Shown: one piece after another, positions 21,575 to 32,789 of the stretch
How the letters are laid out: each line of letters starts with the position of its first letter
Position numbering within the stretch: position 1 is the first letter of the stretch
Assembly: GCF_014898815.1 (NCBI RefSeq)
Contig: NW_026515541.1
Coordinates: 1,054,001 to 1,118,000 of the forward strand
Direction: 5' to 3'
DNA: 64,000 nt
From: Panonychus citri
Taxonomy: Eukaryota; Arthropoda; Arachnida; Trombidiformes; Tetranychidae
The notes under the pieces: generated by a model
Databases searched by the model: none
Told to the model about the DNA's origin: nothing
Seen by the model: the letters and a program-made list of their open reading frames with translations, nothing else
Translations under genes and position numbers: made by a program

Positions 21575-24500
21575 TAATTACAATCGATCAACAATTTAAT
21601 TGCTGAATGAATGGTGAAATGAAGGTTAATTAAGTTTAATTTGTAGTTAGAAATGATGAATGAAAAAAATAACAACTAAATGACAACTAGAAATTAACTA
21701 AACACATAATAACAATTAACTGATTGATTGTAACAATAATAATTTAATCATCATCAAAACTAAAGGTATATTTATAATGATAGTGATGGTAACAATCAAT
21801 TGTCAAGAAAATACTGGAAATTGTCAACAATCAATGTTGATAATTATTACATTTCACAATTTACTATTGGGATAATTACAATTCACAATTAAAAGCAAAC
21901 ATGAAACGAAATCATCATCATGGTAACAATCAATTAATTGTTAATCCATATTTTCAATCCTATTGATTGATTTAACTTTTTTGTTTCCAATCTTAATTGT
22001 ATTGATGATGATTAGTTTTTTTCCTCTGTATTTCTAATGTAATTAAGATGAAAAAATTAACTACAATCAATGATGGCTAATTGAGTATTCATTAATTCAT
22101 TAAATGTTAGTTAACTGAGATAATGATGATTAAGTTTTAATGATTATAAATGTTAGTTAATTGCATTGAAAGTTGATCAATAATTAACAAAGATTCACAT
22201 TGACTACGATATTTTATCAAATGATTACAATTGAATTAGATTGAGATGGTAATGTTAATTTGTTACAATTAAGATGAAAGTGAATTAATTAACGCAAAAT
22301 CAAATTTACCTTCAACAATTAGTGAAATTTGTCATCATTATCATTCATTAACAATGTAACTGAATTAATTTAAATCATTACAATCAACCATCCGTGATCA
22401 TCACTGGGATCATTTTCATCGGAGATTTTTTTTCATCCTCATCCTCATCCTTATCTTCATCATCATTATCATCAGTTTTGTGTCTCTCTTCATTATTATG
22501 ATGAGTTAATTGGAGTAATCTGAGTATTACAACTAATTTGGTTTCTTCATCATAATTATCTTCCTCATCTTCATCTTCATCTTCATCCTCATCTTCATTG
22601 TTATTACTTGTCACTCCTGATTCTTAGCACGTTTTTATTTTCATCTTAATTATCTGATTCTTGTTAACTTTAATTGTTACCATTTTAACTGATTAAGATG
22701 ATCATTTTTGTCAAGATACTAATTAACTTGTTAATGAATATTTTCACTCGTCTAATGATTATCATGATTAAGATAATCATCTTCATTATATTCAAGGTGT
22801 AACAAGGTCACAATAATATAATACACTTGAAATCTCAATCAACTCAATTAAATCCACAATTTAATCAGTAATTAAGGTTCTTTGATTAACTTTTCTTCAC
22901 TCCCTGTCTCAATGTGATTAACAAAGTTAATCCTTTCACTTTTCCAATTATAATTAACTAACTTAGACTCCCTTTAATTTTACAATTAACTAATTAAGTC
23001 GATGACTATCATTTCTGATCATCGACAAATTTTAATTTCTAATTTTAATAAGATTAATCTTTAAACTAATTAACTAAATTTGATGGAGTAGTTGATCAAC
23101 TAAATTTCAATGAAAGATTTTGATTGTACAATGAATCAAATTTTTGATTGCGCTCGTTAATTGTTACAATTGAAATTACGAAGGAAAATCCAACCGAAGG
23201 TCAATACGAAAGTCCGTTCGAAGTTGGACCATTCGAGTTCTCGATTGAACATTTAGAACATTAGAACTCGATTCTATCATCGAACTGACATTAAATCGAA
23301 TGGTTCATTTTTTTACTTTTCGAAAGTTTTTTTTTCTCCTTTGAGTAATCAGAGGAGCTTTTTTTTGCATAATTTAAGTTGATTGTTTAATCTAATTAAA
23401 TTGTTAACTACTGTTGGGTTTTTGTTACAGTGCTTTTTGTAATTCAGCTTAATGAAAGGTGATTAGTTAAACAACATCAGGTCCATTGAATTTGATACAA
23501 TGTTTGAGGGATGAAGAGGAAAGGGAAATGATGATGAAGAGGAGGGAATCAAATGTTGATAAAAAATTACGTTAATTAGGATTAACTTTGATGATGATGG
23601 TTCTGTTAATGGATTGCCTCTCATCAATCTGATTAAATTGTTGATGAGATGCAAAGATGTTAATTAGCGATTTACAAAAGGTGCTCAATGAATAAGATGA
23701 TTGTTAGTTTTTTGTTTGTTTGTAATCAACTTTTTTCTTTCAAGTGATTAAGGAAGTAATTAATTCCCTTGATTGTTGATTAAGTCAATGAGGTGAGTTA
23801 ATCAACTGATCAAGTAACATGTTAATTGTTCAACAGTTAAGTGACAAAACCTCAGAGTTAACTGGGGGAATTTTTTAGAACTTTTTTCTTCCCCTTCTTG
23901 ATGGCAGTTCGATGGTAAAAACTTTTCTTTCAACTTCGATAAATTTATAAGTTGAATTAATTTAGTGTTAATTTTAGATTAGTTGTGAATTTTGTTAAAT
24001 TGCAATTAAGAGAGGATCAAATTTACTCTTTTTTTTGTTAACAATAATAAATATGAAAATCAACTGATCGCCTTAAGCGTTAAGGTGATAGAAGCAAGTA
24101 AAAAGTAATAACAATCATAATCTGATCATTGTTAGTTGAATTAACATTTACAATTAAGATAATAATTTAACCAACACACTCGCAAGAGTTTTTCATTGAT
24201 TAATAAATTGAAATTAAATCAAAGTGTCAAATTTTGTGAGATTCAAAATGAAGGATGAAAATGTTTTCCAAACTTTCGTTTTACATATGAAATTAACGAC
24301 ACTCGGGAATCGTCCGGGCAACAGTTCAGAATTTCAAGATGATTAACTCATTCAATTATCGTCTCCTCATTATCAGACGAAACAGCTTAATCCACACGGA
24401 TTAATGGAACATGAATACTTAGGATATTCAAAATAGAATTAACGGAATACTCAGGAAAATCAATTAGATTTTCTTTCAAAACATTTCTTTCTTGAAAAGT

Positions 24501-24660
24501 CTGTGAATCTATGATCTGAAATTAGAAAAATATAAAATGACTTCGATAACATAACAATTAAAAATTTGATCAAATGGACTTGAGAACAATTGCTTATGAA
24601 GAAAATGATATAATCTATCATAAGGGAGTATTCGAAAATATTAGATTGTTGAAGTGATAT
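21572..24660. other. Noncoding region
   Basis: AT-rich with frequent TTAATTGTT-type words. The one longer frame (22384-22614, minus) is Asp/Glu repeats from a CATCTT/CATCCT run. A nested inverted repeat lies at 23228-23304. No gene is recognised. Confidence 0.6.
23228..23304. repeat. Nested inverted repeat
   Basis: An outer pair, ACCATTCGA at 23228-23236 and TCGAATGGT at 23296-23304, encloses and partly overlaps an inner pair, TCGAGTTCT at 23233-23241 and AGAACTCGA at 23263-23271. Both are perfect 9-mers. The patch is unusually rich in CGA for this AT-rich region. Confidence 0.6.
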
Positions 24661-24863
24661 TCCAGTCCTCTTTTCGTTTAGAGAGTTGATTTTGTTTCCT
24701 TTCTGATTTAAATTTGTCAGCTGATTTAGTTATATGATAAAAAGGCAGATCAGCTACAATCAGAATTATTTGCTTTTCTTTTTTCAAATTTATATTATAG
24801 AGATGATGCAGAAATTGATGTGATTAAGGGAGTTGTGTGTGTGTGTGTCTTATGTATAAGATG

Positions 24864-25478
24864 TTAAAGTTTTTTTAGCGTTTTCTTAATTAAAGCTAAT
24901 CGTTGTTTATGAGCTTCTATGGCTGGAGATTTTTTGTACAATTGTTTAAATTCATTGGCCAACGGTAGAGAACCAAATCCAGGAATGAAAAGGTTCCAAT
25001 CTTTTTCAAGAGTTAATTGAACATCTTTCACTTCCAGAGTTTTAGATCCTCGGTGTTTAGCTAATTTACAAGCATTGGTAACCACATTATCTACAAAATC
25101 ATCAGCTATATTGAGCAAAAGGTCTTCAACTTCTTCGTCTAGTTGTTCTCTAGGATCGATTTCATTAACCAATTCTTGTAATCGCTGTTTATTAAGGACC
25201 ACGACATTTGATGAATCTTTACCACCACCCACATCATCACTTGGAGTGATGGTTGTTGTAGTATTGTTACTGGAATTGGTGCTATTTTTCATGTCATTGT
25301 TGACACTACTGGAAGATGTAGATGAATTGGTAGAAGCTGAATTTACAGAGGTAATACTTGTGAAAACTGGAGTGATTGTAACAGGCGAATCATTGTTATT
25401 ATTGTGAAAAGGAGTAGCCGAAGGTGGTGGCATTTGACCAGAAGTTACCGCAGTAATAGTTACAGATGTACCACTCAT
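24864..25478 (-). CDS. Taf12: TFIID subunit 12, copy A (204 aa)
   Basis: TAF12 is a histone-fold subunit of TFIID (also SAGA) that pairs with TAF4 and acts in RNA polymerase II initiation in the nucleus. The N-terminal 90 residues are Ser/Thr/Asn-rich low complexity. The C-terminal half is the TAF12 histone fold, running from NKQRLQELVNEIDPREQLD through the ADDFVDN helix and AKHRGSKTLEVKD to the conserved WNLFIPGFGS. The frame is open further upstream, but the ATG at 25478 is the first Met. There are no introns. It differs from the copy at 47115-47729 at about eight bases, giving one residue change (Ser here, Gly there). That pattern suggests both are under selection or recently converted. 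It is divergent from the RTF1 exon-1 relic and TRMT6. Confidence 0.93.
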   Translation of the reverse strand: MSGTSVTITAVTSGQMPPPSATPFHNNNNDSPVTITPVFTSITSVNSASTNSSTSSSSVNNDMKNSTNSSNNTTTTITPSDDVGGGKDSSNVVVLNKQRLQELVNEIDPREQLDEEVEDLLLNIADDFVDNVVTNACKLAKHRGSKTLEVKDVQLTLEKDWNLFIPGFGSLPLANEFKQLYKKSPAIEAHKQRLALIKKTLKKL

Positions 25479-26092
25479 TTTTGCTTTTTTAAATATAAAT
25501 CTATTGAAAGAGTAAAAGGTAACAAATTTAAGAGAAAGAGAAGAAGAAAAAAAGAAAACGTCAAAGAAGAGAAAAATAATGAGTAACAAGAAGAGACAAG
25601 AAAAAGACTAAATAAAATTGTAAACAAACACGAAAAATGATCAACACTTTGAACTTGATTTACTTTCACAATGATAGAGGCGCTAGAAGATTATTGCAAC
25701 AACAGAAAAATCGAAATAAAAAAGAGAAAAGAACAATCAATTTGTGTGTTAATTAAAAGTTAATTAGACACAAAAGATTTAAAAGTTAGAATCAGTGAAT
25801 AGATTTAAGGAATTGAAGGCGATAAATTAAATTGATCAAAAAGAAAATTTTAATGAGAATTTTTTTATTCTTCGATAGTATCGATTCGATTATATCGATT
25901 GTTTTTTGTTCTACACAATCAGCGCCATCTTTTTTTCTTTCACTGAAACTTTAGCTTCAATTGAGAATTTTTGTTTTGTTTATGATTGTGGAGATTCATC
26001 ACCATTTTACTAATTAACCTTTACTATTAATTGTTACTTTGTTCTCGATATTTTTTGAATTAATTGTTCTCATCTTTCGGTGAATTAAAACC
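25479..26092. promoter_or_regulatory. Divergent promoter region, copy A
   Basis: About 610 bp between the TAF12 ATG and the RTF1-like ATG. It is nearly the same as 47730-48346, including TCTTCGATAGTATCGATTCG and the stretch around CAATCAGCGCCATC. Because the 3' parts of RTF1 are missing here, rightward transcription from it would run into TRMT6. Confidence 0.6.
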
Positions 26093-26165
26093 ATGGCTAA
26101 AAGGAAAAAGGCTTCTTCCGATATCTCTTCAAGCTCAAATGAGGACGAAGATTTGCAAGAAAATG
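26093..26165 (+). pseudogene. RTF1 exon 1 relic
   Basis: A 73-bp copy of RTF1 exon 1 (ATG at 26093) that differs from 48347-48419 by one visible base, changing Trp to Leu. It still has a good donor (GTAAGT at 26166), but RTF1 exons 2 and 3 do not follow; TRMT6 does. Unspliced, the frame stops six bases into the intron, so it could act as a short upstream ORF of about 26 codons. Confidence 0.8.
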
Positions 26166-26350
26166 GTAAGTAAGAGATAAGAGATAAACCGGGCAGACAT
26201 TTTTTCTCCCTCATTTTTTATTGTAAATTTAAACATGTGTTTCTGTAAATCATTTCAAGCCTTTTATTCTAACCTTTTCTTTGTTTTCTATTTTTCCCTC
26301 ATTTTCTCATTTGTTCCTTCTTCTTTTTTCTTTCTTCTTCCTTTTGCATC

Positions 26351-27753
26351 ATGGCTAATTTATTAACTGATAAAGTAATTAAAATTGGCAATTTCGTTGT
26401 ATTGCAATTATTATTGGGGAAAAAGGTCAGTAGATTGTTTAAAATTGAAGAATCTGGTGATGTACATTTCAAAAAGGAGCGAATCAACCTCAGAACATTG
26501 ATTGGACATCAATTTAATTCTATCCATCAATTGGACCGTTCAACTCGTCAATTGAAAGAAGCTGATTTAAGTCATCATCAATTAAGAGACATTTTAAGAG
26601 ATGTAAGCTCTTCCTCTTCCGAGTTAAACTCTGAAAATGATGTTAAAGACAATCGCACCATTATGGATGATGGGTCAGCCCAAAAATTGGATCGCGATGA
26701 AATAGAGAAAATGAAACAAAAGGAGCTACTGGTGATGAGATAATAAAGACATTAGCTCAAAATAGTGGCACGTTTGCTGCTAGAAACGTTTTCTCCCAAG
26801 AGAAATATTTAAAAAAGAAACAAGCTAAATATTCCAACCTATTTCGAGTCCTCAAGCCAACTCCAAGTTTACTCTCGGAAATGTACTACTCACAAGGTCC
26901 CATGAAGATAAACAATTTACGATTCGATTCAATGGCTCAAATGTTGACCCAATGTAATGTTCGTTCTGGTGCCAAATTCATGGTTATCGACACAAATATG
27001 GGAATCTTAACAGCGGCTGTTCTTGACCGTTTGGTTGGTAATGGTTCCTTATTTACTGATTCACCTGAGAATACCAATTATGGCCAATGTGTTCAAATTT
27101 TCACTGATGATGCTCCAGTTTCCAGTTGGAGGCAATCAGTTGACGCGCTTAATTTACCTTCCATTGCCTATGAGAAATGTTTAGCATCAATTAATCTGAG
27201 AAAACTTTACCAATGGGAATTTGGTACTGATGATGATAAAGAGACCATGGAAAATAGTGGTTATGGTGATTCTAGTCAACCGATGACAAGTGATAAGGTT
27301 AATGATGAAATTGAATGTTCAGATAATCCAGAGAAAAAGAGAAAAATTGATGATAAATCACGACGAAAAGCCAATCGAAGACGGGAAGAAGAGAAAGCAA
27401 TCAATTCAATCAAAACTCGAGACATGGATGGTTTATTAATTGTTACTCGTTCCTACGATCCAACGGAATTGTTGATGTTTTTATTTCGTTTTCTTGGCCC
27501 TTCTCAACCATTTGCTGTTTTCAGTTTATCAATTGATCCACTTTTATCGTGTTATCAAAGTTTAAAAGGTTTCGCAATTAACTCGCGAATAACTGAAACC
27601 TGGTTTCGCCGATTTCAAGTTTTAGAAAGCCGAACCCGACCAGAGATGAATATGTCTGGGTCCGGAGGTTATATTTTAACCGGAACCAAAGTTGATAATA
27701 CTTTTCTCATAGAGATAGGAATAATTTCAACTCATCATCATCACTATCTCTAG
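26351..27753 (+). CDS. Trmt6: tRNA (m1A58) methyltransferase non-catalytic subunit TRMT6, with a one-base frameshift
   Basis: TRMT6 (yeast Gcd10/Trm6) pairs with catalytic TRMT61A to methylate adenosine 58 of tRNA in the nucleus. The N-terminal part has GNFVVLQ and VDDG-like MDDGSAQKLDRDEI. The C-terminal part has KPTPSLLSEMYY, KINNLRFDSMAQML, DGLLIVTRSYDPTELL, the late ETWFRRFQVL and MSGSGGYIL, all in family order. The frame from ATG 26351 stops at 26741-26743, whereas the family sequence continues from about 26719 in the next frame to 27753. This equals loss of one base near the AAAAGGAG at 26718-26725. Read across both frames, the length of about 467 aa is normal. No intron is visible. The gene begins about 10 bp after the duplicated TAF12/RTF1 block ends. 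It could be a functional gene with a sequence error, a recent pseudogene or a retrocopy. Confidence 0.88.
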
Positions 27754-28440
27754 AATTCCAGCCTCATATTAATCAAAATACTTGACCAACAATGAGAATA
27801 TTAACAATCAACTTAACAACTTTGGTTAATTGTTTCAATCTCTCAATCCAAACAACCACAATCAGAATCACAACCACAACAACAAGTCAACACTCAAACC
27901 CAAGTTACAGTTAAAAAGTAACCAAACCATATCCAAGTGTATATAGTTTTCATATATAACATATTGTGATTAATTAATTACAATTAACAATTGAAATTAA
28001 ATTAACAATTTAATGAAAAAAAGCAACAAAAATCACAATTAATCGGGAAAACCGTAACCATAGTAACCATGATGATCATATGATGTAACGTATCATCACT
28101 CAAATTAACTGAGTAGATGAGACAACAGTAAATATGAATATCCTTATTTAGTTTATTTTTTTTCTTCTCTTTAATTTAATTGTTTTTATTTTTTTCCATT
28201 TTTTGTTTTCATTTTAATTACTTTAATTAATTTTCCACTTCTCAATTAGTCAATTAATTGTTTCTTTTTTCCGGTAACCGGCTATCAAAGCGGATCCGCG
28301 GTTAAACATACGTCTCAAGGATTCATTGTTGATGATTATATATTTTTCTGGTTAAATTATATTCTTGTTATTGTTTTTAATTAATTTTCTTATTCTCTCT
28401 CACTAACTCACCTTTATCTTCATCTTAATTTGTATCTTCC
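27754..28440. other. Intergenic: TRMT6 3' region and promoter of the zinc-finger gene
   Basis: AT-rich, no gene. A small GC-rich palindromic patch (28271-28304) lies about 150 bp before a strong splice donor at 28450, consistent with a promoter for the next gene. Confidence 0.5.
28271..28304. promoter_or_regulatory. Palindromic GC-rich promoter patch
   Basis: It contains CCGGTAACCGG, then GCGGATCCGC (a perfect 10-bp palindrome), with TAACCG and CGGTTA as an outer inverted pair. AACCGG resembles Grainyhead-type sites. It stands out from the surrounding T-rich DNA and precedes the likely first exon of the zinc-finger gene. Confidence 0.4.
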
Positions 28441-31400
28441 AATTGAAAGGTAAGTGATTTTGTCTCTGTTTTGGTGAAATGTTTGGTTTTTAATATTACC
28501 TCTAAGTGAATATTAGACGTTTGGGTTAATTAACTTGTTCTTTTTTACATTTTATTCTATTCTCTTTAGAATAATTTTTCATTCCTTCTTTTTTTTCGCC
28601 CGATGTTGAGTTTCGTTTCTCTCTCTCCTGTTTCACTTGTTCCGTTTTTCTTTCCTCTCTCTCTCTCTCAGAGAATATGGGAAATTCGATTTGTGTGTTT
28701 TATTCTATTCTCTGAGTGAAGAGAGAAAAGAATTGAAGTTATTGAAGAATTTTTTTTTCTTCTTTTTTTGCCAACATAACATAAACATGGAAGGTTAGTT
28801 TTGTTATGTTGAAAGAAGGAGAGAGAAAGAGAGAGAGAGAGAGGAGGAGATGATGTTTGGTAGAAGTCAAAACTATTCTACCCCCTCCTCAGTTTCATTC
28901 TCTTTCTCCCTGGTTTTCATTTTCTCCCTCTTTTTTCTGTCTGTCTTCATATTCTTTTTTCAATATTCTCTTCTGTCTTCTCTCTCTTTCTCTCTAACCC
29001 AGTTTGACGTTTACAATTCTCTTCGTTAATGTCTCTCTCTCTTTTTTCTTCGTTCTTCTTAAAAAACTGCTTCTTCTCTCTCTCCGTTCATGATGATGTT
29101 CTCCTTCTCTCTTTTTCGCAATACATTTTGTTGTAGTTTTTCTTCTCCATCATCATGTTGATTAACTGATATTCTTTTTCAACCCTTTAACTGTTCTGTT
29201 GTTTTTTGGTGGTTGTGTTTGTTGGCAATTCGGACATAAAACTGACATTTTAATGGAAATTTTATCCTTTCTTCATATCGGTGTGTTCTCTCTGTGATAA
29301 TCCATTTTCTTGGTTTCTAATTTGTTCTCTACTGGATTAATTAATTCTTCCTAGAGTGTTTTTAGTGTCTTTGTTGGAACAAAAGTGATTTCTCTCTCTC
29401 TCTCTCATTTCCTATTCTATTCGACCATCACCTTGATGATCTCCATGTTAATTGTGATAATAATGTAGTCCAACCTTCTTTGCTACAGTATCGTTCTAAT
29501 TTATCTGTCTCCTTTTTTCCCTCTTTCTCTCCATTACGGCCTTTCCTTTCTCTTTCTCCATTTTGTCTACCTTTCTCCTTATTCTTATTTCTCTTTCTAT
29601 CCTTTAATTTACTCTTTCTTTTCCCAATATCTCTCTCTCTCTCTCTATCCTTTCGTCTGTCTACATCTTCTGCTTATTTCTTTTCTATCTTCATTTCTGT
29701 TCTTTTCAATTTCCCCTTTTCTTCACCTATTGTAAAATCAGAAGAAAAAGAAATAATTTTCTTACATATTAATAATCTCGGTGATATTAAATTAGTTACA
29801 CAATCTCAATGATCATTTTCAACTCTCATAATTGTGTTTTCTTCAACTTGTGAGGTGATTTGTGTGGTGATTCTCTATCTCTTTCCTTGTCTCTCTTGTC
29901 TTTCTCTTTTATCGCGACTACTTTCATCAAGAGAAAAGAATAAGAGAAAAAAAACTAATATCCATCCCATAGAAACAAAAACCATCCACATCGGCACTTT
30001 TTCCTCTACACCAAACAATCGCTAAAAGTAAACAATCTGATGAAGTAAAAATCCACACACACATTGGTCCCTGGTCATATTCTGCTCCTTGAAAATCCCC
30101 AAATTCACCAACTAATATTGAAGAGAAAAATCAAAATCAAAACAAAAGCCAAAGTGTTGATGGGAAGACGAAAAGAAGATCCCTTAATCTGGCATCATCA
30201 TCATCATCTTCATCACTCAATTACCAACAAGGGTGAACTCTGGCAAGTCAAACATCATCAAGTGGCCAAGATCCCATTCAAGTCAATTAGACGATGGAAC
30301 AATTTTAATATAAAACCGTAGCTGTGATTAATTCTAAGTGATATTCTCAATTAATGTGACTAGAGAAGAAGAAGCAAAAAATTATTCTAATTAACTAAAA
30401 ATACAGGTAAGAATTTAAATCTTCATTTTCTTTTTTCCCTTCCCTTCCTTTCCTTTTCCTTCTTCCTTTTAAATCTATTCCATTTACCTTATTCCATGAT
30501 TTAAATTCCCTCTTACTCAATAGAAAACAAAAACAATCAGTGAATTGAGTCTCTCTCACTGAATACAAAGAGCTCTAGATGAGGCGATTCCATCATTTCA
30601 ATTTCGTTCTGATTAATGTTTTAATATCAGGGCGCTACCAATCATCTCTTATAATCTAATCATCATCATCATCGACTCTATTCAGAGATGAAATATTATT
30701 CTTATTAAGAAACTCATCTAATCCTTTGTCTATGTTGTTTTTTAATCTCTTTCCATGTTTAATATTTTATCAATTTCCATTCTTTTTTCTCTCAGGTTTC
30801 TGTAATCTCTCTCTCTCCATCTCCCTTTTCTCTCTTTTAATATCTTATTCATCCTTTTTTTCCCTTCTTGATGATTATCATTCTATCATTTACCTTGCCA
30901 AGCAAATATTATCTTCTCGATCTTCTTCATCTTCATTACCATTGTATTTTCTAAATTGTATCATCTTCTTCTTCTCTCTCAGCTTTTTCTTTCTCTCATG
31001 GTATCATCTGTTTCTTCCCTTGTTCGCTTTACCCATTTTCTTTAATCTCTTCTCTCTATCTCTTCGTTTCTCCTCTCTCTTCCTTCTCATAATTTTGTTT
31101 CATCTATTCTCTCTCTCCCACTTTACATATCTTCCTTTTTTTCTTTGTGTTTTCCTTTTCTCTAAGTCTTGGCCCTAATTCAATGTTAACCTTGCTTTTT
31201 CACAGTTGATTAGCATCCTTGTGATTTGTTTATTTCTTTTTTGCTTATATATCCCAACTAACTTGATTAGCAATAAGTGTAACAGTCATTACACATTTTT
31301 TGTTGTTCTCCTCTCATTGGCATATTGACCCAAATTTCATTTGGATTGTTGATACTATGTGTGTGTGACTGTATGTCCATTCTTGTTTCATAGCCAACAA

Positions 31401-31930
31401 TCACAATTAGAATCTCAATACTAATCAATCTCAAATCATAATCATCACCTTTTCTCCCAATTACAATCAATACCTATTCTTGTTTATCAATTATTATCTC
31501 TTTATATTGTTATTTAATTTAATTGTGATTTTTTTTCTCTCTTTTATTTTCCATGACTTTAAATTATTCCTGATTTACCAAAGAAGGCAAGAAAGTGATA
31601 CCATTGATCTCCTTTTCATCCATTAAAGAAATTGTCTTTCACCGAATAATATTAATATTCGTTTCTCCATAATTTTTGGGATATAATCCAGAGAAACTTG
31701 TTCAGCCATTTTGGATTCTCTCTGCTACAAATCTTTCAAAAAGATTTTACCTGTTGAATCCTTTTTATTGTGATCTACCCTTTTTTGTCCTATTGATACA
31801 ATTTGATCTATTTACTCTTACAAAGAGAGATCATTGTTGTTTATAAATATTAATTGTTTTGGAATAATTTGGGAAAACGAAAGCTTAGCTTTGGAAGACT
31901 AATTCATTTTGGTGTTTTGGTAAAATTCTA
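28441..31930 (+). other. Probable 5' UTR exons and introns of the zinc-finger gene
   Basis: Strong donors AAAG/GTAAGT (28449/28450) and ACAG/GTAAGA (30406/30407) suggest noncoding leader exons. The DNA between is extremely pyrimidine-rich on the plus strand with many CTCTCT runs, so long frames such as 29480-29812 and 30726-31178 are Ser/Phe/Leu-rich composition artefacts. No acceptor could be assigned confidently before the ATG at 31931. Confidence 0.45.
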
Positions 31931-32729
31931 ATGTCGAAAGGATCCACCGGTGGAAAAATTGTCATTGAGGAAGAAATAGAAGATGATAAAGGCCAAGTAA
32001 CGAAACAATTAAACAAATCGATCAAAGCGATTAACATAGAGAGTCGAATAATCGTTGAAGAAGATTTCTATGAGGTAGATGAAGATGAAGATGATACAAG
32101 TAACATGTCAATGGCTGTTGATGATGATGATGTTAACACTAAACAACAACCTGGTCATTTGAATGATACAAATAACGATGAGAAAATTAAAGGAGCAGCA
32201 AGTAAACCTGATGAAAGTGGCTCAGAAGCCTTGGATTTATCTTTCATTCCCTGTTCAATTCCGTTAAAGAAACGGAAAATCTCAAGTCTACCAAACAATA
32301 ATCAAAATGAAGAAAGAATCAAATCAGATTATCAAAGTCAACATCACCACCAGCATAATAATGAACACCGTCAACATCAACAATTTAATCAGAAAATTGT
32401 TACTAAAGATTTAGTAGCAACCATACCAGCAACAAGTGCTTTCAACCAATTAACTAACAATCGTTTAAATAGTTTTAGCCTTCAGTCCAAACATAACCAC
32501 TTTCCTTTTACTTTAAGGGCAACACCAAGTGCAACTAGTTCATCATCTTCATCAATAAATAATTGTAAACCATTGTCCTTAGTAAAAAATCAGCAAGAAC
32601 CGTTTACACAACCACACCAACATCACCCATACACACACCACCAGCATCAACTACAACTACAACAATTACAACATTTAAATCAACAACATTACCACCACCA
32701 ACAACAACACCAAAAATATTTACAATATC

Positions 32730-32760
<31 letters not shown>

Positions 32761-32789
32761 GCAACTTAAACTACAAGATTTTTCTCTCG
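31931..32789 (+). CDS. Divergent nuclear-receptor-type zinc-finger factor, coding exon 1
   Basis: Together with 34392-34556, 40076-41638 and 41905-42488 this gives a 1056-residue protein. Exon 1 encodes an acidic N-terminus, a short motif (ALDLSFIPCSIP) next to a basic KKRK nuclear-localisation-like stretch, then His/Gln-rich low complexity ending in a polyglutamine run coded by CAA repeats. The frame itself runs to a stop at 32863, but the donor G/GTAATA at 32789/32790 gives phase 1 and joins in frame to the zinc-finger exon. An unspliced 310-residue product is the alternative. The protein is probably a nuclear DNA-binding regulator. No orthologue name can be given safely. Confidence 0.7.

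Larger units (their letters stand above)
24661..26340. repeat. Segmental duplication, left copy (TAF12, shared promoter, RTF1 exon 1)
   Basis: Colinear with 46911-48690. Similarity starts at CAGTCCTCTTTTCG downstream of TAF12 and runs through TAF12, the divergent promoter, RTF1 exon 1 and into RTF1 intron 1, ending shortly before the TRMT6 ATG at 26351. The intron part is shorter here by roughly 100 bp. Confidence 0.9.

Noticed and set aside
25075..25407. Plus-strand ORF over TAF12 copy A and its twin at 47326-47688
   Set aside because: Antisense shadow of a conserved histone-fold gene.
29480..29812. Ser/Phe/Leu-rich ORFs in CT-rich DNA (also 30726-31178, 34990-35262, 35598-35933)
   Set aside because: CT repeats are open in all frames; no start context, no family.
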